Positions 21,736 to 31,500 of a DNA stretch of 64,000 bases are shown here, piece after piece. Below the pieces are notes generated by a model. It did not search any database. It saw only the letters and a program-made list of their open reading frames with translations, and was not told the DNA's origin. Made by a program: the position numbers and the translations under genes. The stretch's first letter is position 1; the number at the start of each line of letters is the position of its first letter. The stretch comes from Carettochelys insculpta (taxonomy: Eukaryota > Chordata > Testudines > Carettochelyidae): positions 1,426,001 through 1,490,000 of the forward strand of contig NC_134161.1 in assembly GCF_033958435.1 (NCBI RefSeq), in the 5' to 3' direction.

Positions 21736-23580
21736 GCATACTCCAGATCGTCATCCTGAGCCCCCCACTGCACAGAGCATGCCACAGACCTGCTTGGCCC
21801 TGGGATACATGTTTTGTTAGTATCAGCCGTCCCTCCCACATGTCTTCCGCTGGAGAGCTGCGAAGTATAGAACAGCCCCTCCGCCCCCGGACCTGGCTGA
21901 GGCGGGGGGCAGCTGGGGGAATCGTTTGTTCCAAAATAGGTTTGGGTTGATATGTGCACGTTTCCGCTTCTGGCAGAAGCCGGGCCACAAGCCGGCTTGG
22001 TGGCGGGTGCAGGCCATCAGCACTAGGGCTGGAGGTGCTCTGAGCAGGGCGTGCGCTGCTGCTGCTGCTGCTGCTTCTGACGCAAAGCCTCCCCTCCCCT
22101 CCCCTTCCACGATCAGATAGGGCTGTGCTGCGACCAGGGAGGAAATGGAACCTGCAGGCAGGAGGATCAGCTCTGACAGGCCAAGCAGGGTGCAGCGCAA
22201 AGCTGCTGCAGAAGCACTGATCCTGCAGCGAGGTGCTGGGCGGCGCACTCTCCATTAGCCCGCAGGGTGATGGGCTAAAATGAGCCCTGCCTGCTCCGGC
22301 ACCCCGACCGCAGAGGGCTCTGGGAAGGCTGCCGGCCAGCCTGCTCCGCCGTGGCCCACCGAGGGTAACTCTGAGCCCCTTTGCTAATGGGTCTAGATGG
22401 GGGATTGCTACAGGGACAAGCCACAAAGCAGCTGAAAACTCTGCAGGCATGATGGTGTTCCCCTCCACCCGGCCTCAAGTGATTACACGCAGCAGCTCAG
22501 TGGGCAGGCTGGGCTGGGCTATGGCTGCTGCAAGCCCTATCATTCATTCTGCTGCAGGGGAAACAGAAGGGCAGGGAGTCCACCACGGCCATGCAACACT
22601 TTGGAGCTGAAGCTGGGTGCTTAGCTGGTGTGCCAGTCACAGGGAGCTCCCCACCCAGCGGGTGCCCAAGCAGAGGCCGGGCGGCTGGTCTGTGCTGCGC
22701 CAGCACAGCGGGCAGGCCCAGCTGGGGCTGGCTGTTTGTTAGGTTCCCCGGCAGCATGTCCCCTTCAGAGCCTCGGCCTTTTCATGGGCTAGGATCCCAG
22801 GGCAGCCGGGATAGCTGCTGCCGCCTGGGACAGTTGTGCAGCCCCTTAGCTGCCTCCTCTTGTGCAAGGTTCATTGCTCTTGTGAGGTGATCACAGACGT
22901 CCGCCCGAAGAGCAGAGGGCAAGACGTACCGAGTGATGGAGCGAAGATGAGTCGAGTCCCACTTGCAGTGCCGGTGGCATGGGAAGGGCCTGTGTCGGGG
23001 GAAGCGGGAAACCCTGAGGGATCAGAAATGCCTTTTCTCCTCCTCCTCGACAGCACCCAGTGGGGTGTGAAGCAGGGACAGGCTGATTCTTTGGCTCTGC
23101 TTGGAAGGTCAGGGAGTCCTGTGCCACAAGGTGTGATGGGTTAGTTTTCTCCATGCCCACAGGCGACAGCGTCTGGCTTCACCAACACACCTAGACCTTA
23201 CAGTGCATCAGATGTAACCCAGGAAGCCTTTTCCAGCTTTTCCCACCCACTACAGCTACTGGCTCAGTGACAGCTTTGCCTGTCCCAGGCCCTCAGCGTC
23301 CTCTCCAGCCTAAGCCCCTGGCCCTGGCCCTGCTGTTTACAGGTTATTACAGTTCTCACTGGCTGGGCAGGATGGGAGGCAGGCAACAGATGGGAGCTAA
23401 AAACAGTTAAAAACCTTGGAAACCAGGTCACCTCCCTGCGCCGGCTGCAAACACCTGTGGGTCGTGGTCTCCTCCTGGCTTGCTAAGAATTTGGGTGACA
23501 CATTGTAGTGAGCAGCAGAGAGCAGCTAACTGTGTTACCATGGAGGAAATGGCCCCACATTAATTCAGCTGTTCTCTGGC
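21736..23580. other. Intergenic, GC-rich, unassigned
   Basis: A short GCT-repeat tract lies at about 22048-22075. No conserved coding pattern is seen. Long - strand frames here join the CR1 fragment to unrelated GC-rich sequence. Confidence 0.4.
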
Positions 23581-23586
23581 CACCTA

Positions 23587-24299
23587 GGCTGCGTCTACAC
23601 GTGCACGCTACTTCGAAGTAGCGGCAGTAACTTCAAAATAGTGCCCGTCGCGGCTACACGTGTTGGGCGCTATTTCGAAGTTGAAATCGACGTTAGGCAG
23701 CGAGACGTCGAAGTCGCTAACCCCATGAGGGGATGGGAATAGCGCCCTACTTCGACGTTCAACATCGAAGTAGGGACGTGTAGACGATCCGCGTCCCGCA
23801 ACATCGAAATAGCGGGGTCCTCCATGGCGGCCATCAGCTGGGGGGTTGAGAGATACTCTCTCTCCAGCCCTTGCGGGGCTCTGTGGTCACCGTGTGCAGC
23901 AGCCTTTAGCCCAGGGCTTCTGGCTGCTGCTGCTGCAGCTGGGGGTCCGTGCTGCATATACAGGGTCTGCAACTAGTTGTTGGCTCTGTGTATCTTGCAC
24001 TGTTTAATGAAAGTGTGTCTGGGAGGGGCCCTTTAAGGGAGCGACTTGCTGTTGAGTCCGCCCCGTGACCCTGTCTGCAGCTGTGCCTGGCTCCCTTATT
24101 TCGATGTGTGCTACTTTGGCGTGTAGACGTTCCCTTGCTGCGCCTATTTCGATGTTGGGCTGAGCAACGTCGAAGTTGAACATCGACGTTGCCAGCCCTG
24201 GAGGACGTGTAGACGTTATTCATCGAAATAGGCTATTTCGATGTCGCTACTTCGAAATTAGCTATTTCGATGTAGCGTGCACGTGTAGACGTAGCCCTA
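23587..24299. mobile_element. TTCGAA-rich non-autonomous DNA transposon, copy 1
   Basis: The terminal inverted repeats are GGCTGCGTCTACACGTGCAC and the inverse of GCACGTGTAGACGTAGCC. A 3-bp cta duplication flanks them (left cta|ggc, right gcc|cta). The 713-bp body holds many TTCGAA, TTCGATGT and ATCGAAAT motifs in both orientations, concentrated in the outer thirds, and a GCT-rich middle. There is no transposase ORF. A second copy lies at 63115-63817. A 3-bp duplication would suit a Harbinger-type transposase. Confidence 0.7.
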
Positions 24300-24649
24300 G
24301 TGACTCATGTAATTACCTGGTACTGGTAATTACAGGGAGATCCTGGGCTACTGTCAGAGTCAGATGTGAGGCCCAAGTGCCAGGAGTGCAGTGCAATTAC
24401 TGTGGGATAAGTAGATGCAATTTACCAAGTGGTGGCAGGATCCTAATGTTACTGGCCCCAAACTTGGCGGGGGATTAAATCACCCCCCTTCCACAGCCTC
24501 CGCTTGCGCCGCGGGTGGAGCAAACATGGGCCTGGCAAAATCACAGCTCTCCAGACGATGCCACGCTTTTGGAAGAGCCTTCACCACACCTGCAACACTG
24601 TCTTGTGCCTGGCACTGCAGGGCATGAAGAAACCATGCAAATCGGACGG

Positions 24650-24995
24650 GACCGTTTTGGTGCAATTCTGGGCTTAGGGGACGTTATGCTGGCTGTGGTT
24701 CATGCAGCACTCAGTCAGCCTGTGGAACTCCTCGCTAGAGGAGGTTGTGATGGCCAGGACTTTAACAGGTTCAAAACAGAGCTAGATAAATGCCTGGAGC
24801 TTCAGTCCCTCAGTGGCCGTTAGGAATGGCGTCCCTGGGCTCTGTTTGCCAGGGCTGGGAATGGGTGACGCAGGACGGATCACCTGACGATTCCCCATTC
24901 TGGTCATTCCTCTGGAGCTTCTGGTGTTGGCCACGGTCAGAGTACAGGACACTGGGCTAGAGGGGCCTTTGGTCTGAGCCAGTCTGGCTGTTCCT
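24650..24995 (+). mobile_element. CR1/L3-like LINE 3' fragment
   Basis: The ordered blocks CAGCCTGTGGAACTCCT, TTAACAGGTTCAAAACAGAG, CTAGATAAATGCCTGGAG and GACACTGGGCTAGAGGGGCC are typical of the 3' UTR and tail of this LINE group. Confidence 0.65.
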
Positions 24996-25362
24996 ACTAT
25001 CTGTTTGTAGGCACAAGCGCAGCCCAGCAGTGTCAGTTTGCAGGTAGAAGTGTGAGCTGAAAGGTGGGGCAGGTGACGGTTCTCCGGCTGGCAGCCTGTG
25101 GAAGGCCATTTGATCACATGGCTGTGGGTGGGTGCAGGATCTGGCCCTATGTACATCCACAGCAGCTGTTCCAGTCTGGGCACGTCCTCTGGCGATGCAG
25201 CTGCGCTGGGGACAGAGGTCGAGACTTGCCTAGTCAGGGCTGTCTGTAGGCGTCATGGGCCCCTACACAGGTCAGTCACCCTGGTGCCCCTGTGCCCGAT
25301 GACATGACTTTTAGAGTCGTGATTTTATACTCTGCAGCGATGCCCTACAGAAGCACTTTTAA

Positions 25363-25560
25363 ACCGGGGTGGGGAGCCGACGGCACACAGGCCAGATCCG
25401 GCTTTCAGCCTGCCTGGCTCTGGCCTGCAAGACTCAGGGCTCCCCCTCCTGCTGGGGACACGAGCTGGCGCTGGCGCTGCTTATAGGCCTGGACCAGACA
25501 AGCTGGAGCCCGACTTGGCCTGTGGGCTGTGCCGGGCAGGTGGATGGAAATGCTCCCGTA
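25363..25560. mobile_element. Possible hAT-like MITE fragment
   Basis: CGGGGTGGGGAGCCGACGGC resembles the CAGGGGTGGGGAACC start of many hAT MITEs. No right terminus was identified. Confidence 0.3.
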
Positions 25561-25643
25561 TGCTGCAGGGAAATGCTCCCTGGTGGCGCTGCCTCCCCCC
25601 ATTGCTCCCATCCCCTGAATCGCAGCGTCGGATGGTGTAGCCA

Positions 25644-25796
25644 GAGCAAGCTGGCTTGTAAGGGGGAGCAAGCTGGCTTGTAAGGGGGAGACTCTGAGCT
25701 GGCATCACCACCACCTTGCGTCCTGGGATGTAGTGTGGTGCATCAAGGGGTGGAATGTAGCCAGACAGAGTCTCCCCCTTACAAGCCAGCTTGCTC
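25644..25796. repeat. Perfect 31-bp inverted repeat with an extra direct copy
   Basis: Positions 25666-25696 and 25766-25796 are exact reverse complements separated by 69 bp. An additional 23-bp direct copy of the left arm's start lies immediately upstream (about 25644-25667). The arms contain GTAAGGGGGAGACTCTG. Confidence 0.7.
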
Positions 25797-25939
25797 GTTG
25801 CCCCCCCACACCGAGGAGCACACAGGCACGGAAATGGCTGCTGACAGCACAGTCTTTGATGCCCTCATCGAGGCCCAGATATGCTAGCTTATCGTGACCC
25901 TGAGAAGCAGAAAGTACAGCTAGAAGGCTAACAGGCCAG

Positions 25940-26655
25940 ACTGTCAACATGAGGGGGGGGGACCCTCAGAAATCACCCCAGCTGGCATTGATTGATATGA
26001 TGCACACACACACAATCACCCCAGAAGGGGACGTGCCCCGCCCGCACAAAAAGAATGTCCTGTACTCCTAAATTGCTTATCTCTTGTCTTACAAGTGCAA
26101 ACTAAGTAGAAATGCCCTTGTAACAAACTGGTGTCACAAAGACAGACCAGTATGATCTGGCACCATAGATAAGAAACAGAATACGTAACCCAAAAGGGGT
26201 ATAAAAGATGGGTCCAGCAGAACTCTAACTTTGAGTGCATTCCACCAACTACCTGCTGGTCGGGTCAGGTGATTGCCTCCCGAGGTCCACAGCTGGGGAC
26301 GCCCAACCTCGTATTTGTCTTTCCGCGGAATTGAGTGACCGATCCAGCTTGGCTACGCTGGTATCGAGAGACGCAGAGAGGGTAAGACACACCCATGCTA
26401 GGTCTCTGACTCTTTTTTGTGCACAGCTAAAGAATTAGAGCTCTGTAACTAGTATCAAGGCATCGTGTTAGATGGTAACAGATATCTTTGTATTGGATTG
26501 TAACGTAATGTGTTAACACCTGTACTTTGCTAGCATATAAGAAGTAAACAATAGCCTTTGTAACCTTACACTTATAACTGTAGCTTAATAAACTTGTAAC
26601 TAGTTAAGATCCAAGCCTAACTATTTTGTTAACCCTTTTGTTACTGCAACACAGC
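25940..26655 (+). mobile_element. Probable solo LTR of a retrovirus-like element
   Basis: The interval has LTR architecture: a GGGTATAAAAG promoter box near 26197, a GC-rich leader, and GCTTAATAAACTTG as polyadenylation signal near 26583, with a TG... start (TGTCAACATGA, about 25940) and a ...CA end (GCAACACA, about 26653). No primer-binding site, gag or pol follows, and no clean target duplication was found, so the edges are approximate. Confidence 0.45.
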
Positions 26656-27760
26656 CGGCACAACAAAAGAACTGGAACCGTTTGGTTACTACAGCCTGGC
26701 CGTGGGTCAGAGAGCTAGCAGGTCCCTGCTCTAACCGTAAAAAACTGGGTTGCTTAGGACCCAGGGGAATCCGTCAGCCTGTCTTGGCTGCTTGCAGCCA
26801 CGAGCTCTCTGCTCTTGTAGTTTTAAACTTGGATGATAACAAGGGCGTAGTTGGTACCTCACCGCACATTACCCGGCCACCGGCTAACAGATGGGTGGCC
26901 ATTAGGACCCGGGGTGCCCCAAATCTTCAGTGCCCTCGGCAGCTGCGCAGTCCGCCTCCGGCTGAGGCCGGCTCTGCCATCGCGGCGTTGACTTCAGTGG
27001 GGACGCCCATTTGTGCCAGCAGCAAACCCGGCCCTGGGGCTTCTCATGGCTGCGTGGGGGTGGCTCTGCTTGCGAACTCTCCTCCCACCATGTCGGGCTT
27101 GCGAGGCAAGTGCAGCTGTGCCTGCCTCTGTAACCACATCCTCCAGGCCAAGCACGGTGACTCGAGGCTCAGAGCTGGCGGGGGGCTCAGGCCTGCTGAG
27201 CTAAGACACTGGGGCCAAACCACAGCTCCCGCTCCTGCTCCCGCTCCCGTTACGGCTGCTTCCTCTCCGGATTCACATCTCCTCTCCGAGCAGCTCAGCC
27301 CTGGGCGAAGCCAGACACGGGGCCTGCGCCCACCAGCCATGCGGCTCTCGGGAGAGGGCCACAGGTCTGACTCCCGCCTCCCATCTGTTTCTGTCGTGCC
27401 GCCTTCGCAGACCTGGCTCCTTTCAGCTCACCCACCTCTTGAAAAGAGCTTGTTAAACTGAATGGAAGTGGCCACAGCCTGGTTCGCTCACCCCAGTCCT
27501 GACCGGCAGCCCCTCCACTATTACAGCCTTCCCCCTGCTCCGCGGATACCACCCTGCCTCCAGGTGGGCCACTGCTGTCCACTGCTTGCTGCCTGCCCCC
27601 GACCCCACTGCCTAGGCCTGGCTCCTTTGTCCACAGCTGCCAGGGCCCCACAGCTGAGAACCCAGCAGCTTTGCAGCCCTGGGTCTCTCCCATGCAGAAT
27701 CCTCTGAGCCAGGGCTGTGTGGAGGAAGAATGAATTGGCAATGCCCCCCAGTGCAGATCC
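26656..27760. other. Intergenic, unassigned
   Basis: It holds a GC-rich stretch with (GCTCCC)n-like runs near 27225-27250 and no recognised exon. The long + strand open frame here has no domain or compositional support. Confidence 0.4.
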
Positions 27761-28545
27761 AGGGATGCGCCCTCCCAGTTTATTGGCTCCATAATGCACT
27801 TGTAATAACAACAAAGCATTTGCATCACAAGCATTCAGACAGGCCTTTCTCAATACAGACAACCCCACCCCCAGGCAACCGGCACCGTGGGAGCCAGAGC
27901 CAGAGATGGAACGGGAGTTGGGAGGGGCAGCCAGGAGAGGGAGCTGGGTGAGACTCGCTCAGAGCACAGTTTGTACAGCTCCTTGCGCAGCTGCTAGGAA
28001 ATGCTCCATTTCTAGGTGTGGGTCTGGGCCAAGCTGTGGAGCGGAAACGGGACTGGCGAATGGAACTCCCCGGGCTGAGTAAACACAGAAACAGGGACAG
28101 GGGCCCTTGGTCTGCCGCTCTCTCTCGGCTGGGCTAATTTCTACGCAGTGATACGGGGTTCAGTAGGAAGGAGGGGCTGTGTTCCTCGGCAGAACCCAGC
28201 CCAGCGAGGCCTGGCTCTCCACCGGGGCCTCCAAATGCTGCATCCCGCTCAGTGCCCCAGGCGCGGGGCCCAGGGCAACACCCCACCGCCATCACGCAGT
28301 GGGGAAAGCCCGGCAGTCCCATGAGGGCCGCAAAGGGGAATCTGCTCTTGTTTCGTTAGTTGTCTGCTCCCAGGGGTCAGACCGCAGGCAGGATGGGGGT
28401 GTCTGAGGAGGGCCAGCGTCTCCTGCTGCAGCTGCTCGGCTGGTCCCCAGGATGTGCAGCTGCCCAGCCCAGACCGTGGAGAATCTGCCTCACAGGAGCT
28501 GGGGCCCGCAGCCGCTCTCATCCAGTTGGCCATCCGCAGGGAGGT
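27760..28545 (-). terminator. CD3E 3' UTR and polyadenylation signal
   Basis: TTTATT on + at 27779-27784 is AATAAA on the coding strand, about 760 bp after the CD3E stop. No nearer canonical signal was seen. Confidence 0.55.
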
Positions 28546-31500
28546 TCAGAAGCCCCTGGGCTCCAGCCCAGCGTACACTTCCCGCTGACCCTTCCTGATG
28601 GGCTGTGGGAGTAGAAGCAGAGTGGGCAATAGCTCTTGTGTTAACACAGCCCCGTGTCAGCCCCTGGGGGCTGGGGCTGGGGCCGTGACCTGGGCGCAGG
28701 AGCGTGCAGACCGCACCCTGCATATGGCAGGACTCCCCATGGCACACATAACTAACCACCCAGAGGATGCAACACGGCCCTGCTCTCTGTTACTCCTTCC
28801 CCTCGGCCCAGCCGGGGGAGCCCGGAGGTGACCAAGCACCCGGCGGCAGGGGACCAAGGCTGTAATTTCCCCCCCGCGAAGGCTGGAGCAGAACAGCTCC
28901 AGAAAGGCCAAGGGACGAGGAGGACAACCTCCCCGCTTCTTCTTACCTCGTAATCCGGGTTTGGCACAGGCGGGGGGCGCTTCATCTTCTGGCCTGGAAG
29001 GCAAAGGAGGCTTGTGTGGTTCTTAGCAGAGACGTGGAGCCTCGCGGGCATGACGTCCCCCAACGGCCCCAGGGGGGTACCACGAACCGGACTAGATGGC
29101 CATTGATTTTGGGGACCCAGCTGAGATACCTACACACTGAACCCCCTTGTCGTGCGCAGAGACACGGCGCTCGAGCTAAGGAGGCTGTGCTGGTCATGCA
29201 GCACTCAGTGCTGTCAGCTCTGGAGACTTGTGGGGTGCATCTTCATGGCCTGCTGCGGGGACGGAGCGATTACAGGGGAATCTCAGCTGCCGTTTGAAAC
29301 CAAGGCAGCTTCTAGCCCGCCTGGCGGTAGAGACGTGACCCCAGGCGCAGCCCACCCCCACATTTATCGTTTACGTAAAGTCGCAGGACTGTAACCCAGC
29401 CCCCTGGTGTGACAGGAGGCCCGAACTCGTGGTGTGAAGTCTGGAGGGTGGCCGAGGAGTGGGACACGTGGGGTGGCCTCAGAGCTGCCCTAGAGCCGGC
29501 CAGAGCTTCCTGCCAGCCCCACCCTCCCTTGGCCGTTCTCCTGGCTGCTTCATGCCAGCCTGTACAACCGGGGTCTGTCAGCCCAAAATGGCAGCTGCAC
29601 CTTCCCCACACAAAGGGTGGCCTGGGGTGAGCAGCCCCCAGTGTTCCCCCCTGCGGGGCCCAGCCCAGCTGAGGGCACTCAGCCACTTATTCCCAGGCGA
29701 GAATGGAGCCAGCTCTGACCTCTTGGGTGGACTCCAGCCCTGCCGCCGACTTGCCCCTTGCGGTTCTTGCTGAAGTAATAGACCAGGACCAGCACCCCCA
29801 GGGTGATCAGCAGGTCTGCGATGATAATGCCGGCCACCGTCAAGACGCTCAGCTCCTCGCAGTTCGGGCACACTGCCATGGGAAGGGACAGGCTGGGCAC
29901 TCAGCAGGAGGGAGACAGGCCGAGCAGCAGGGAAGGGAGGCAGCTGGAGTGGGCGTCACAAAGCCCAGGCCAGAGACTCTGCAGGGCCAACACCCCGTGT
30001 TGGATCTGCCCAGAACTCAGCCGCCTGCTCTAGGGGGATGGACCCCACGTGGTGTGAGCAAGCAGTGAAGAGAACGGGGAAGGGGGAGACCTTTCTGGTC
30101 CCTGCACGCCCGTCTCGCTCTGGCTGGAGGGGTCGGGGACTGAAATGGCCGTGGTTTTTATGCAGGGCCCCAGCTGTGGGTTGTAACAGCTTGTTAGATG
30201 CTACCCCACCCCTCAGCCCCTTCTGTCTGTGCCAGAAAGAGCGCAGGGATACCTGGGCCCCCTGAGCAGCTCCCCAGACACCCAAGATGGCACACGGGCT
30301 GCAAGGGGCTTAGTCAGCGTAGAGGGGAATTGATTCAGTGTCCAAGTGGGACTGGGGAAGCCAGGCTGTGCCCCCTCCCAGACTCCAGACCTGGAGTCTC
30401 CTGCCATGACCTGGAAGACTCATGATTCTCTGAAGGTCATGAAATATCACTGGTCTCAGGGTGAGTCTCACACTTACCCAGCCTCTCCCATCCCAAAGCT
30501 TCTCCCAGACTAGGAGTGCAAAGCACCTTTGAGATGCAGCCACCTCCGGGGCGGAGGATCCAGCAAGCGCAAGCACATAACCGTGCAGGGAGGGGTATTT
30601 GAGAGACACATCCCAGACAAACACATATTGTTTTGAACAGAGCCCCACAGAACCTGAACAATGATCCTTCACTCTCACAGACCTTGGGGGGCAGGCCTGT
30701 CCTCACCTACAGACAGCCTGCCAACCCTAAACAAATCCTCACCAGCCACTACAAATCACAAACCAGTGACTCTAGGCCTGGAGCCAGCCCCTGCAACAGT
30801 CCTCACTGTCAATTCTGCTCACATATCTACACAAGCAATGAAGGGTCCTGTGGCACCTTATACACTAACAGAAAAGTTTTGAGCATGAGCTTTCGTGAGC
30901 ACAGACTCACTTCATCAGATGCTGGTTCACCAGCATGGCACTGGTTCACCAGCATCTGGTTCACTGGTTCACCAGCATCTGATGAAGTGAGTCTGTGCTC
31001 ATGAAAACTCATGCTCAAAACTTTTCTGTTAGTTTATAAGGTGCCACAGGACCCTTTGTTGCTGTTACAGATCCAGACTAACACGGGTGCCCCTCCGATA
31101 CATATCTACACCAGTGACAGGATCACAGGACCTAACACCAACCATAGCATCAGGGGCTCCTTTCCCTGCACATCTACTAATACATGCCATCATGTGCCAG
31201 CAATGCCCCACTGCAATTTACATTGGCCAAACTGGACAGGCTCTCTGTAGAAGAATAAATGGACATAAATCAGACATCAGGAACGGTAATGTACAGACGC
31301 CTGTGGGGGAACACTTCAATCTCCCTGGACACTCAGCGGCAGATTTAAAAACAAAAAAAAATTCAAACATCAAATGGAGAGAGAAATCTCTGAGCTGAAG
31401 TTTATTTGCAAATTTGACTCCATTAACCATGGATTAAACAGAGACTGGGAGTGGCTCGCAGCTTACAAAGGCAGTTTCTCTGCTCTGGGTGCTAATATCT

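Noticed and set aside
21287..22468. 393-codon - strand open frame
   Set aside because: The C-terminal third is the CR1 fragment at 21197-21735. The rest is unrelated GC-rich sequence in a frame that happens to stay open.
26682..27461. 259-codon + strand open frame
   Set aside because: Pro/Ala/Ser-rich, no recognisable domain, no supporting splice or promoter features; likely chance in GC-rich DNA.
27961..28010. LRKELYKL on the - strand as the last CD3E exon
   Set aside because: It lacks the YxxL spacing needed for the second half of the ITAM. The exon at 28602-28546 (REVYAGL) fits phase, splice site and family.
29679..29900. CD3E transmembrane ORF starting at its own Met
   Set aside because: The Met and preceding residues are intron sequence. 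The acceptor CCATGGCAG at 29873 begins the exon.
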